This document shows, one piece after another, positions 1 to 9,208 of a DNA stretch of 58,875 nucleotides. Numbering within the stretch: position 1 is the stretch's first letter; the number at the start of each line of letters is the position of its first letter. The notes beneath the pieces are model-generated. The model was given only the letters and a program-made list of their open reading frames with translations. It had not been told where the DNA came from and did not search any database. The DNA is from Streptomyces sp. (GTDB taxonomy: Bacteria; Actinomycetota; Actinomycetes; Streptomycetales; Streptomycetaceae), in assembly GCF_019510245.1 (NCBI RefSeq), contig NZ_JAEKKT010000153.1:1-58875 (forward strand), written 5' to 3'. A program made the translations under genes and the position numbers.

Positions 1-207
1 TCCACCAGTCACCCAATCGGCCTGACACCATCATTGAGACTCACTCCGCGCGTGCATGAGGCAGGTCGAGTGCGGCAGGACAGACAACCGGCAAGGCTTC
101 TGCGCTGGCGAGTTCAGACGCCGAACATCTCCCGCAACGGGTTGCGTCCTGGGAAGTGGTGTACGGGTTCCCACCTGATCCGGCTGTTTGGCCTGGCGTC
201 GGAGTGA

Positions 208-341
208 GGGCCCGGATATGAGAACGGCCACCGGCTGATCTTCGAGTTGTCGAAGCTCGAAGGAGATCAGCACGATGACCGCACCTGACAGTCTGCCCCT
301 GCACGCCCTCGCCGAGGAGAACCTTGCCGCGGCGAGTCCCG
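208..341 (+). pseudogene. IS256-family transposase, 5' stub
   Basis: A short open frame starts at ATG 275 behind a good ribosome-binding site (AAGGAGAT). It encodes about 22 residues (MTAPDSLPLHALAEENLAAA and onward) that look like the conserved start of IS256/Mutator-type transposases of Streptomyces. The homology stops abruptly near 341, where an inverted IS21 fragment begins. The 70 bases upstream are probably the left end of the element. Only a stub remains and no active transposase is possible. The family call rests on recognition of the N-terminal motif, without an alignment. Confidence 0.6.
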
Positions 342-530
342 AACGGCCGGTTCCACCGCGTCCACCGCCGAGCCCTTCGGCGCCCGCCGATACTGCGGCG
401 GGCGGTCCGAGGCCAGAGCCCGCAGCACGGTGTTCCTGGAGATCCCCAGCTGACGGGCCACCGCCCGAGCGGACATCCCCTCCACCCGGTGCATCCGGCG
501 GATCTCAGCCCAGTCCTCCACGTGGATCAC
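339..530 (-). pseudogene. IS21-family transposase (IstA), N-terminal fragment
   Basis: The frame begins at ATG 530 and reads MIHVEDWAEIRRMHRVEGMS, then a helix-turn-helix (ARAVARQLGISRNTVLRAL) and a segment ending near AVDAVEPAVRDS. This is the typical beginning of IS21-type IstA transposases, whose N-terminal HTH binds the element ends. Only about 64 residues match before the sequence runs into the IS256 stub on the opposite strand. The DDE catalytic domain and the IstB partner are missing, so this is a dead remnant. It shows one mobile element broken by another. Confidence 0.75.
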
Positions 531-758
531 CCTCTCTTCCTCCCGACTTCAGAACCAGTGAAGTCAGAATGATCAAGAGATCGCAGAGTGGCTCACTTTT
601 CATCCGCCGTCCGTGGCTCCGGCACCAAAAGTGATCCAGAACCTCGTTTCGCCCGTTGCCGAGATCTTGTCCTGAAGCGGCGGAGGGCATCCGCACGGCC
701 GCCCCTTCTTCTTTTCTGGCGACAGGAACTGCGAGCCGTCGCACGGTGGACGATCCCC

Positions 759-962
759 TTACGGCTGCTTAAGGAAGCCATATGAGCCGCCACGGCGTTC
801 AGGTTCGTCCACGATGATGTGTACGCTGTCGCGGCTTGTCAGGTGTTCGTAGGCAAGGCCGCCTCCTCCTGCTTCGTTCGGCTGCGGTTCGCCACCCAGT
901 AGGTCAGTGACGCGGACAGCCACGTCAGCGTCGTCCATGGCGACTTGCCAGGTATCCAGGGC
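759..962 (-). pseudogene. Relic of a phage-type recombination directionality factor
   Basis: The last 67 codons of this minus-strand frame (starting near ALDTWQVAMDDADVAVRVTD) contain LLGGEPQ and a following SRDSVHIIVDEPE segment. From memory this pattern resembles the middle of actinophage and integrative-element recombination directionality factors, which steer integrases toward excision. No start codon or N-terminal half can be joined to it, and the tail after EPERR does not match. It is best read as a decayed fragment. Its presence near integrated islands fits, but the family assignment is an inference. Confidence 0.35.
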
Positions 963-1173
963 TTGGGGCCGTCCGCCGGATAGACATCCCTGATGGAAGC
1001 GCCGGGCTCGGGCGGTTGCGCTCCGCGTCATGCGGGAACCTTGATAGAGCGGACAACGGGCACCCCTTTGCCCCCGGCTGTCCTCGCGGCGGTCACGAAA
1101 AGGGCCACAAGTGTTGCAAGTAGATGAAACTGTGGCTGAAGGCAGGTAGCAGACCGTGCTGAACAGCGGCGGA

Positions 1174-1192
1174 TGCAACGAGCACTGCAACC
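1174..1192 (+). repeat. Paired heptamer resembling island-end signature
   Basis: TGCAACG and TGCAACC are separated by the 5-base spacer AGCAC, giving the 12-bp period seen at the ends of the tRNA-Ser islands (4816-4834 and 10414-10432). It may mark the end of an older, decayed element that brought in the amine oxidase gene. No tRNA-Ser 3' duplicate lies beside it, so the link is tentative. Confidence 0.35.
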
Positions 1193-1249
1193 AAGCACTT
1201 GGTTCCTGCTCATGTCCTACACCAAGCGTTGGGCGGTTCGTTGGGGCCG

Positions 1250-1690
1250 TACACCGCCTGAAGGCAGGAACAATCGAGCTGGCCGGCACTTGTGCAGTGC
1301 CGTCAGGTCGTGGCTGTCGAACGGGGGGTTCACCAGCCACCTGACCGAGCCGAGGAAGAGCAGCTGCTTGGCCACCGGTTGCCGCTCGGCACCCACCACG
1401 TCGATTTCGACATCGTTGCTGCGGATCCAGCAATAGCCGCCGATCGCCGTTGCGGCAGGCAGGAGCCCGTCCGGCAGGAGACGGGCGAGAAATTCCGGCA
1501 CCAGGGGTTCGATCGCGCGGCCCCGCCAACTCGTCCACTGCTCCTGGATGCGGCTCAGCGGAGATCCCCCCAGACAGCGGAAGTTTGGCGGCCGCGACCC
1601 GCTTCTCCGTCAGCACGTCTGTGGCTCGGGTGAGAGTGGTGTGGGCGATGCCGCCGGCCGCGCGCGACAGATCAGCTACAGGGCAGAACG
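1250..1690 (-). pseudogene. Broken AAA ATPase with DUF234-like C-terminus
   Basis: Read on the minus strand, about 1690-1565 encodes a winged-helix-like stretch (RAAGGIAHTTLTRATDVLTE and onward). An apparent internal deletion follows, after which 1560-1255 encodes IQEQWTSWRGRAIEPLV, then TAIGGYC.IRSNDVEIDVVGA and FLGSVRWL..PPFDSHDLTALHK. These are hallmarks of the C-terminal nuclease-like DUF234 domain of archaeal-type AAA ATPases. The P-loop domain is absent, the two parts are in different frames and the end is scrambled. The gene is dead. The motif order makes the family fairly sure; the exact borders are not. Confidence 0.6.
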
Positions 1691-1699
1691 GATTGCCCG

Positions 1700-2524
1700 T
1701 TCAGCGGACACCGCGCAGGCCGTACTGCTAGAAAGTCGTGATACTAAGGCCTCCTTAGCGGGAGGACTAACCGCTGTGAAACTGCGTCAAGACCTCGATG
1801 ATCTCGTAGGTCTGCAGAACGGCGTCACCCTGCATACATGACGCCGCAAGTCGAGAGGTGGCTGAGAGTGCCACCTCACCGTATCCCACGCGATCTGTAA
1901 CGTAACGACCATTACGGACAGAAGGAGCGTTTCCTTCTCGGTGCCGTCTGCGCCCCTCGCCGGGATCGAGATATACGCCACTCTCGATGTGCTGAGACAG
2001 GGCGAATGGATGGCAGCGGAATCATCAACGAGCCTCTATGAGGCTTTCGATCGCCATCGCAACTGCGAAGAGTCGTAACCACGCCGAGTCGAACTACGTG
2101 GACCTGTCCTATTTGACGAAACGAGCGCGCATGTGAGCCCCGCGGCTCAAGCATTGTCACGGACGTCCCCCTCTCGAGCACAAAAAGGAGGCGTGATGAA
2201 TAATTTGGCGGATCGAATGGCCTAGTTGCTGCCATCGGCCCGATCCGTGCTCGCCGTTCGATGATTTTGATCAGAGCGGTTACGGCGAGAAGCTCGGATT
2301 CGAGATGATCAGCAAATATTTCGCTCCAAGAGCATCCGGCTGAACCAGCTGATGTTCCTCGCGGTGGCGAGACTCCGGGGTGCGACCCCGGCAACGGTTC
2401 GAGTGACAGCGCCCCGAGAATGGAACGCGCTTTGCTCTGTTCATGTTCGAGATGTAGGCCCCGCTCATTACCCATATTGCTGCACAAGCAGTCGCCACGT
2501 AAGCAGAGAAACTAGGAGAACCAG
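1700..2524. other. Intergenic stretch without a convincing gene
   Basis: I see no coding sequence here with a ribosome-binding site, Streptomyces codon bias or a recognisable motif. Open frames on the minus strand (for example 1912-2487) have atypical composition. A perfect 8-bp hairpin lies at 1855-1877 (GAGGTGGC/GCCACCTC) and a 6-bp one at 1821-1845 (GGCGTC/GACGCC), both without a T-run. The last part presumably holds the promoter of the amine oxidase gene; AGGAG at 2513-2517 is its ribosome-binding site. Confidence 0.5.
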
Positions 2525-4507
2525 ATGACCAACAGCATGTTCACCACTTCCGCAGCCATCCCGATGGATAGAGCTCATCCATTGGCCCGGCTAACCGAGG
2601 AAGAAATTCTCGGTGCACGCGAGATCGTGCGCAGTGCGGGATTGGACGCGGACGCGATTCGTTACGTGTATGTGGGCCTGGAGGAGCCTTCCAAGCAGGA
2701 TGTCCTAGCCTTTGATTCCACTGCACAACAGGTGGATCGCCGAGCACGGATCATGCTGGTGGACACAACAACGGGCGTGGGTACCGACATTGTTGTCTCG
2801 CTGAACGATGAACGAGTCGTCCGAGCAGATCTGGTCGACCCCATGACTGCTGGCCAAGTCCCTCTGCTCAACAGCGAAGTCGGGACCGCAGAGGAGATTG
2901 TGTCGCAGTCCGCCGAATGGGCTGCAGCTCTTGCCCGTCGTGGCCTGAGGGTGGATCAGGTGCGCGCGGTACCGTTGTCGGCCGGCTACTTCGGGGACGA
3001 GTCAGAGATCGGACACCGCCTTTCCAGAGTGGGAGGCTTTGCACAGTTCGATAAGGATGATCTTCCTTGGGCTCATCCTGTCGACGGTTTGGTTGCGTAC
3101 GTCGATCTGGCTAAGCGCGAGATCCGACGAATCGTCGACGACCGTGTTGCACCAGTGCCTCGCGAGAGGGGTCAGTGGGACGCTCCACCGCACTCGTCAT
3201 CCCAGCGGACGACGCTTAGGCCGATTGAGATTACGCAGCCCGAGGGGCCCAGCTTTTCCATCGAGGACGACGTACTTATATGGGAGAACTGGAAGCTGCG
3301 GCTTGGCTTCGACGCGCGAGAGGGCCTCACGCTTCACCAGATTTCCTTCAACGACGCCGGACGGGAACGCCCGATCATCTATCGTGCGTCTCTTGCCGAG
3401 ATGATCGTCGTGTACGCGGATCCCTCGCCGGCCCGGTTCTACCTGAACTATTTTGATGCGGGTGAGTACATGTTCTTCCGCAACACCAACTCACTCCAGC
3501 TCGGTTGTGACTGCCTCGGAGAGATCAGATACCTGGACGTCACGATCGCCGACGAGTTCGGTAAACCGCAGCGCATACCGAATGCGGTGTGTATTCATGA
3601 GGAGGATTACGGCCTGCTATGGAAGCACAACGACATATTCAACGGCATGTCTGAATCAAGGCGCTCTCGCCGTCTTGTGATCTCCTCGTTCACCACCATC
3701 GGCAATTACGATTACGGGTTTTACTGGTATCTGTACCTTGATGGCCGTATCGAACTTGAGGCCAAGGCGACGGGTGTCGTATTCACTTCGCAAGTTCCTC
3801 ACGGTGGCAGTCCATACGCAACGGAGATTGCCCCGGAACTGGGTGCTCCATTCCATCAGCATATGTTCTGTGCTCGACTGGACATGATGATCGACGGATC
3901 GGCTAACTTCGTCGAGGAGCATGAGGCGAAGCGACTGCCGATGAGCGCGACAAACCCATACGGTAATGCCTTTACGAGGAGCGTCGTCCGGTTGCGGACA
4001 GAGAAAGAAGGCGCGCGGGAAGCGAACGCGGCGACGGGGCGCGTGTGGCGAGTGGCCAGCTCGGACGCCCGCAACCGTCTCGATCAGCCGACCGCCTACG
4101 AGCTTCACTCAAACAATTACCCTCTGCTACTTGCGGACGAATCATCTTCAACGGTGTCGCGAGCGACCTTCGCGACCAAGCACCTCTGGGTAACCAAGTA
4201 CTCGCCCGACGAACGCTACCCAGCTGGCGATTTCGTGAACCAGAGCCTTGGCGGGGGCGGGTTGCCCGACTGGATCGAAGCTGATGAAAGCATCGAGGAC
4301 GAAAATATCGTGCTCTGGCACACCTTCGGGCTGACGCACTTCCCGCGTCCCGAGGATTGGCCGGTAATGCCGATGGACTATGCCGGGTTCACGTTGAAAC
4401 CCTTCGGCTTCTTCGACCGTAACCCTGTACTGGACGTGCCCCCAAGCCCAGCTGGCCATTGTTCAACCAGTGCGCCGATCCATGCCGAGGGTGGTGGCTG
4501 TTACTGA
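2525..4507 (+). CDS. Copper-containing primary-amine oxidase
   Basis: The 660-residue product is a copper amine oxidase, which deaminates a primary amine to an aldehyde with release of ammonia and hydrogen peroxide. The N-terminal region has the N2/N3 domains, followed by the large catalytic beta-sandwich. Key residues are all visible: catalytic base Asp311 in YFDAGEY, the topaquinone precursor Tyr395 in GNYDY, and copper ligands His444 and His446 (HQH) plus His605 in GLTHFPRPEDW. The length is normal for tyramine/histamine oxidase-like enzymes, but the substrate cannot be told. No signal peptide is seen, so it is probably cytoplasmic. The start is supported by AGGAG eight bases upstream. Third-codon GC is clearly lower than in the core genes and the flanks are mobile-element debris, which suggests horizontal acquisition. 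Confidence 0.93.
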   Translation: MTNSMFTTSAAIPMDRAHPLARLTEEEILGAREIVRSAGLDADAIRYVYVGLEEPSKQDVLAFDSTAQQVDRRARIMLVDTTTGVGTDIVVSLNDERVVRADLVDPMTAGQVPLLNSEVGTAEEIVSQSAEWAAALARRGLRVDQVRAVPLSAGYFGDESEIGHRLSRVGGFAQFDKDDLPWAHPVDGLVAYVDLAKREIRRIVDDRVAPVPRERGQWDAPPHSSSQRTTLRPIEITQPEGPSFSIEDDVLIWENWKLRLGFDAREGLTLHQISFNDAGRERPIIYRASLAEMIVVYADPSPARFYLNYFDAGEYMFFRNTNSLQLGCDCLGEIRYLDVTIADEFGKPQRIPNAVCIHEEDYGLLWKHNDIFNGMSESRRSRRLVISSFTTIGNYDYGFYWYLYLDGRIELEAKATGVVFTSQVPHGGSPYATEIAPELGAPFHQHMFCARLDMMIDGSANFVEEHEAKRLPMSATNPYGNAFTRSVVRLRTEKEGAREANAATGRVWRVASSDARNRLDQPTAYELHSNNYPLLLADESSSTVSRATFATKHLWVTKYSPDERYPAGDFVNQSLGGGGLPDWIEADESIEDENIVLWHTFGLTHFPRPEDWPVMPMDYAGFTLKPFGFFDRNPVLDVPPSPAGHCSTSAPIHAEGGGCY

Positions 4508-4645
4508 CCTTTCCGTTCAGTTGTCGGGGCTGACATTGCTAGATCCCTGCGGTACGCCGTGGCCATGAGATATGCGCAGGGCGGTGGTCTTTCTCTGCAG
4601 GGCCAGGCCGGGCGGGAGCGGGTGCGCATGCTGGCCCCGCACTGA

Positions 4646-4718
4646 GCGGTCCGGCTCTTCGTTTCGCCTGTACAGGCGGCTGCGGAGGATACGAGATTCG
4701 CCCCCAACACGCTTTCCA
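4646..4718 (-). repeat. Displaced tRNA-Ser 3' end (att1), degraded
   Basis: This copy keeps the 3' arm of the post-tRNA hairpin (4646-4661), the conserved TTTCGCCTG spacer and 4684-4700, which equals the acceptor and T-arm part of the tRNA-Ser at 15115. It then jumps to CCCCCAACACGCTTTCCA at 4701-4718, losing 16 bases of the variable/T arm. It marks the outer end of island 1 and perhaps the inner end of an older element to the left. Confidence 0.75.
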
Positions 4719-4815
4719 CATGTTCGTCTGGGGGTTCGGGAGGGGACGGGAGCGTCCTGACCTGCGGTGGAGAGGGTGCCGGCGGAGCTTCTGAACGGGG
4801 CTGTACGCCGGTGAA

Positions 4816-4834
4816 TGCAACCAGAACTGCAACC
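4816..4834 (+). repeat. Island 1 left-end paired heptamer
   Basis: TGCAACC-AGAAC-TGCAACC, two direct heptamers with a 12-bp period. The same pair, in the same orientation, stands at the other end of island 1 (10414-10432). The 90 bases between the att core and this pair are homologous to the matching segment of island 2 (10557-10648). It is likely an integrase or excision-protein binding site. Confidence 0.6.
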
Positions 4835-4903
4835 ACGGAAGCGGAGCAGCGTAAGTGTGTCCAGCTTCTGCGCGTGGCTTCTGGTCAGCGCGGAATCGCC
4901 TCC

Positions 4904-6139
4904 TTACTCCCCGTTCTGCGACCAGCCCGCGGTGAGCGCGGTGACCGGGTCATGGTCGGCTGGTGCCGCGGGCCACCATTCGCCGTCGTCGTCCTGGAGG
5001 TAGGGGTACCAGCGGGCGTCGGGGCCCAGACGCAGCTGGATGCCGCGGTGGGTGAGGGTGAGGCGGTTGCGCCAGGCTTTGAGGTGCGTGGGGGAGTCGG
5101 TCATCTCGGCGAGGGCCGCGTCCAGGGCGGTGCGGGTGGCCTTGATCACCGTCGGGTCGGGGGTGTGGGGCTGTTCGGCGACGGTGATGCCCGTGGGGCC
5201 GCCGTGGCGCCAGGCGTGGGTGAGGCGTGCGAAGGCAGTGGGGTTGGAGCCGGTGTTCTGGATCAGGTGGTGGAGCCACTCGGGTCCGGGGTCGCCCGCG
5301 GCGATGCGTACGGCGTCCTGGTGCTGGGTCAGGTGCAGGTCGGCGGTGTCGCCCGCGAGGAGCCGGGCGGCGCGCGCGGTGGCGTCGGCCATGAGGCGTT
5401 CCAGGTCCGCGGCGGCCAGGCCGGTGCCGGGTGGTGGGGCGACGGGCAGTGCCGTGGTGTGGGCGGCCGGTTCCGGGAGTTCGGGCAGTTCGGGGGGCTC
5501 ATCGGCCCAGCGGGTGTACGCGGCGGCGGCCGGGGTGCCGACCGGTGCCGGTGGGGCGTCGGTCTCCTGTGCCGCCGTACGGAGTGCGCGCAGCTGGGCG
5601 AAGACCTCCTCGCGACCGCGGCCGCGCAGCGCGAAGAGCACGAACGGATCGGTGTCGATGGTGGTGGCGATGGCGTAGCAGAGCGCGGCGGCGTGCTTGC
5701 AGGGGTGTCCCCAGTGGGGGCAGGAACACTCCGGATCGAGCTCGGTGGGCTGTGGGAGCAGTGGGACGCCTGCGTGCCGGGCGTCGTCGACGAGTTCGGC
5801 GGGCATCTCGCCGTCGAGAAGTGCTGCGAGATGCCCGGCGCGGGCCGCGATCGTGTCGAGCAGGGTGTCCCACTGAGGGTCGGTGAGGACGGGCAGGTGG
5901 ACCGATGAGCCGTACGGGCGCGGGCGGCTGCCCTGGACAGCGGCATTGACCTTGCCCGGAGCGACGGTGATCGGGCCGACCATGCCTTTGCGGGCGTAGG
6001 TGCGTCCGCGCGAGAGCCGTCCGGCGTCCAGGGTGGAGTCCTCCAGGGCGGCCACCCATGCCTGGCCCCACCAGGTCGCGGCGAAGGCTCGCTTGCGGCG
6101 GGCGGGCGCACGGCGCGGGCCGGGGACGGCGGGGCTCAT
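4904..6139 (-). CDS. SWIM zinc-finger protein, partner of SNF2 helicase
   Basis: The product has 411 residues. A SWIM zinc finger (C138-x-C140-x6-C147-x-H149, in CSCPHWGHPCKH) sits after a conserved N-terminal segment containing WWGQAWVAALE. SWIM domains bind nucleic acid or protein. The C-terminal 200 residues are rich in Ala and Pro and have no recognisable motif. The start chosen is ATG 6137-6139, which overlaps the helicase stop codon as ATGA, so the pair is translationally coupled; a longer frame runs upstream inside the helicase gene but is low-complexity. SNF2 plus SWIM pairs are common in actinobacteria. Their role is not established; DNA remodelling, repair or defence against foreign DNA are possibilities. 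Confidence 0.85.
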   Translation of the reverse strand: MSPAVPGPRRAPARRKRAFAATWWGQAWVAALEDSTLDAGRLSRGRTYARKGMVGPITVAPGKVNAAVQGSRPRPYGSSVHLPVLTDPQWDTLLDTIAARAGHLAALLDGEMPAELVDDARHAGVPLLPQPTELDPECSCPHWGHPCKHAAALCYAIATTIDTDPFVLFALRGRGREEVFAQLRALRTAAQETDAPPAPVGTPAAAAYTRWADEPPELPELPEPAAHTTALPVAPPPGTGLAAADLERLMADATARAARLLAGDTADLHLTQHQDAVRIAAGDPGPEWLHHLIQNTGSNPTAFARLTHAWRHGGPTGITVAEQPHTPDPTVIKATRTALDAALAEMTDSPTHLKAWRNRLTLTHRGIQLRLGPDARWYPYLQDDDGEWWPAAPADHDPVTALTAGWSQNGE

Positions 6140-9051
6140 GACTGCCTTCCCAGGGCGACGAGTTCGGCGGGTTCGGCGTCGGACAGTTCGGTCAGGGCTG
6201 CCTCGCCGGAGCCGACGACGGCGTCGGCGAGGGCGCGCTTGGTTTCGAGCAGCTTCGCCGCCTTGTCCTCCACGGTTCCCTCCGCGAGGAGCTTGTGTAC
6301 CTGGACGGGTTTGTCCTGGCCGATGCGGTAGGCGCGGTCGGTGGCCTGGTCCTCGACGGCCGGGTTCCACCAGCGGTCGTAGTGCACGACGTGAGTGGCG
6401 CGGGTGAGGTTGAGTCCGGTGCCCGCCGCCTTCAACGACAGCAGGAACACCGGCACTTCACCGCGCTGGAAGCGGTCCACCATCTCCTCGCGCCGCGCGA
6501 CGGGGGTGCCGCCGTGCAGGAAGAGAGCGGGGACGTCGCGCTCGGCGAGATGCTCGTCCAGCAGAGCCGCCATCTGTTTGTACTGCGTGAAGACCAGCAC
6601 GGATTCGCCTTCGGCGGTGATGGTGTCGAGAAGTTCATCCAGCAGGTCGAGCTTGCCGGAGCGGCCCCGCAGCGGAGTGGACTGGCGCAGGCCGTGCTCT
6701 TTCAAATACTGGGCGGGGTGGTTGCAGATCTGCTTCAGCGCGTGGAGCAGCTTGAGTACCAGACCGCGCCGGGCGCCGCCCTCCGACTCCGCGATCTTCG
6801 CCATGGTCTCGCGGACCACCGCCTCGTACAGGCTGGTCTGCTCGGCCGTCAGCGGGACGACGCGGTCGGTCTCGGTCTTGGGCGGCAGTTCGGGCGCGAT
6901 GCCGGGGTCGGACTTCTTGCGTCGCAACAGGAAGGGACGTACGAGACGGGACAGGCGCTCGGCTGCCTCGGGATCCTCGCCCGCCTCGATGGCGCGGGCA
7001 TGCCGGTCACGGAAGGGCGTGAGTGTGCCGAGCAGCCCGGGGGTGGTCCAGTCGAGCAGGGCCCACAGCTCGGAGAGGTTGTTCTCCACGGGGGTGCCGG
7101 TGAGAGCGACGCGGGCGCGGGCGGGCAGGGCGCGCAGTTCGCGGGCCGTGACGGCGTAGGGGTTCTTGACGTGCTGGGCCTCGTCGGCGGCCACCAGCGA
7201 CCAGGCTGTTTCGCCAAGCACTTCGCGGTCGCGGCGCAGCACCCCGTAGGTGACCAGGACGACCTCGTCGCCGGCCAGGTCCTTGAGGTGGCGGTCGCCG
7301 CCGTGGTAGCGGCGTACGGGGGTGGACGGGGCGAATCTGGCGGCCTCGCGCTGCCAGTTGCCGAGCAGGGAGGCCGGGTAGACGACAAGGGCGGGGCCCG
7401 CAGTGGTCGGGTGGCTCTGGCGGTGCAGGTGCAGAGCGAGCAGGGTGATGGTCTTGCCCAGGCCCATGTCGTCGGCGAGACAGCCGCCGAGGCCGAGTGA
7501 GCACATCTCGGCCAGCCAGGCCAGGCCCCGCTTCTGGTACTCGCGCAACGTGGCCTTGAGCGCGGCGGGCTGGGGCACGGGGGTGCGGGACTCGGGGTCG
7601 CGGATCCGAGCGACCAGGTCGCCGAGCGCACCGACCGCCGCACAGGGGACCCGGTCACCGTCCCGTTCGACCTCGCCGGTCAGGGCGGCGCTCAACGCCT
7701 GCATGGGGGTGAGCGGTTCCATCCGGCGGCGCCTGGCGCGGGCCACCAGCTTCGGATCGGCGACCATCCACTGGTCGCGAAGCCGGACGAGGGGACGGCG
7801 TGACTCCGCGAGGGCATCCATCTCGGCCTCGGTGAGCGGCTCGCCGCCAAGGGAGACCTGCCAGTGGAAGTCGAGGAGGGCCTCGGTGTCCAGCAGGCCG
7901 CCCGCGGTGGAACCGGGGGTGTTGCGCTGCCCGATCTCCGCGGCCGCAGTGAGCGCCTTGACCAGTTCGCGCGGCCAATGCACGTCGACACCAGCCGCGC
8001 GCAGCGCGTCAGTGGCGTCCCCAAGGAGATCGAAGGCTTCGTCGTCGGTCAGCCGGAGCTGATCGGGAGCGGCATCGTCGAGCAACCTCCGCAGCGGAGG
8101 CCAGGCGCGGGCGCCACGACGCAGGGCGAGCAGCGTCTCGGTCTCGGCGCGCGGGCCGAGCAGCCGCTCCACTTCCGTCGGCTCACTCCACAGCCGTGCG
8201 GCCTCGATGACGAGCGCCGGATCCGCCGCGGTGTGCAGCTGCAGGACGGACCGGAACTGCCGTCGGCGTCCTTCGGGTACGTCGACGCGCAGGGAGACAC
8301 TGACCTCGGCGGTGAGCGCCGCCTGGGTTTCCTCGGCCCACTCACGCAAGGTGGGCACGGCACGGGCCTCGCGCCAGGCGTACGGCAGCGCTCCCATGGC
8401 GAGCGGCGCGGCCGGCGTACGGACCAGATCATCGGCGACCGCGTCGCAGAACTGGCGTACCAGCGGCGCCGGTTCGGCGATCCGTACCGGCGCAGGGCCA
8501 GGCTCGGGCAGGCAGTGGGCGTGCGGCGGGATGGCGGCGGCCAGGGCGTCCAGCGTCCGGCGCTGCGCGGATGTCCAGGGACCCACCTGCCAGGTGTCGT
8601 AACCGGCGGGGGTGAGGGCCGGGTGGAGGCGGCCGTCGGCGAGCAGCCGCAGCGCGAAGCGAGTGGCGGCCTGCCAGGCGTCGCCGGAGGGATGCCTCGG
8701 CTCCGCATCGACCAGGGCGGAGACAGCGACGGCGACAGGCAGCGCGTACCCCTCGACCCTGCGCCGCCTGACCGAGCGGCCGTGCGGCAGGACCAGTTCC
8801 ACCGCCTCGGTCTCCAGGCCGGCGGGCGCCGTACTGTCTCCGGCTGCTGCCCCGGCCGGCCTCCACAGCAGCAGCCGCCCAAGGCGTGCGGGCTCACCGG
8901 GCAGGAACACCGCCGCCCAGCCAGCGCCGAGCAGCTCCCTCACGAAGGCGGATGTTTCCTGCCGGGCCAGCGGCAGTGCGCTCCTCACGCCGGTACTCGG
9001 CTCGCGTACGACGGCTCGTACCGCTCTCTTCCGCCCTGTCTCTCGCCGCAC
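6136..9051 (-). CDS. SNF2-family DEAD/DEAH-box helicase (HelZ-like)
   Basis: The 971-residue protein has an N-terminal region of about 450 residues like the SNF2 helicase-associated domain. A two-lobed SNF2 ATPase follows, with Walker A at 527-534 (DDMGLGKT) and the DEAQ box at 623-626. Lobe 2 motifs are FLHGGTP and, near the end, AYRIGQDKPVQVHKLLAEGT. It should be an ATP-driven double-stranded DNA translocase. The length is close to mycobacterial HelZ. It lies upstream of the SWIM gene with an ATGA overlap, so the two are made together and probably act together. It is intact, while some neighbouring island genes are frameshifted, which suggests that it is under selection or recently acquired. 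Confidence 0.9.
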   Translation of the reverse strand: MRRETGRKRAVRAVVREPSTGVRSALPLARQETSAFVRELLGAGWAAVFLPGEPARLGRLLLWRPAGAAAGDSTAPAGLETEAVELVLPHGRSVRRRRVEGYALPVAVAVSALVDAEPRHPSGDAWQAATRFALRLLADGRLHPALTPAGYDTWQVGPWTSAQRRTLDALAAAIPPHAHCLPEPGPAPVRIAEPAPLVRQFCDAVADDLVRTPAAPLAMGALPYAWREARAVPTLREWAEETQAALTAEVSVSLRVDVPEGRRRQFRSVLQLHTAADPALVIEAARLWSEPTEVERLLGPRAETETLLALRRGARAWPPLRRLLDDAAPDQLRLTDDEAFDLLGDATDALRAAGVDVHWPRELVKALTAAAEIGQRNTPGSTAGGLLDTEALLDFHWQVSLGGEPLTEAEMDALAESRRPLVRLRDQWMVADPKLVARARRRRMEPLTPMQALSAALTGEVERDGDRVPCAAVGALGDLVARIRDPESRTPVPQPAALKATLREYQKRGLAWLAEMCSLGLGGCLADDMGLGKTITLLALHLHRQSHPTTAGPALVVYPASLLGNWQREAARFAPSTPVRRYHGGDRHLKDLAGDEVVLVTYGVLRRDREVLGETAWSLVAADEAQHVKNPYAVTARELRALPARARVALTGTPVENNLSELWALLDWTTPGLLGTLTPFRDRHARAIEAGEDPEAAERLSRLVRPFLLRRKKSDPGIAPELPPKTETDRVVPLTAEQTSLYEAVVRETMAKIAESEGGARRGLVLKLLHALKQICNHPAQYLKEHGLRQSTPLRGRSGKLDLLDELLDTITAEGESVLVFTQYKQMAALLDEHLAERDVPALFLHGGTPVARREEMVDRFQRGEVPVFLLSLKAAGTGLNLTRATHVVHYDRWWNPAVEDQATDRAYRIGQDKPVQVHKLLAEGTVEDKAAKLLETKRALADAVVGSGEAALTELSDAEPAELVALGRQS

Positions 9052-9208
9052 CCTCCCCAGGCCCGCTCACTACCGAACCCGACCAGGTGACGTCACACGC
9101 TGGCAACCGCGGGCCTCGGCTTGACTGCCGGCGACGCTGCCCACGGCGGATATGCCGCTGCTGAACACGCCGGTCCTCAACCGTACGGTGCAGCGCTAGG
9201 GTGAGGCC

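Noticed and set aside
1855..1877. Hairpin GAGGTGGC/GCCACCTC as a terminator
   Set aside because: No T-run and no gene on either side that it would serve; kept only as a remark in the intergenic entry.
1912..2487. A 191-codon minus-strand frame upstream of the amine oxidase
   Set aside because: No motif, atypical composition and no ribosome-binding site; it also covers the likely amine oxidase promoter.
4811..5908. A 365-codon open frame on the plus strand opposite the SWIM gene
   Set aside because: It is Gly/Val/Arg-rich with no motif and lies antisense to the well-supported SWIM protein. Such long antisense frames are normal in GC-rich DNA.
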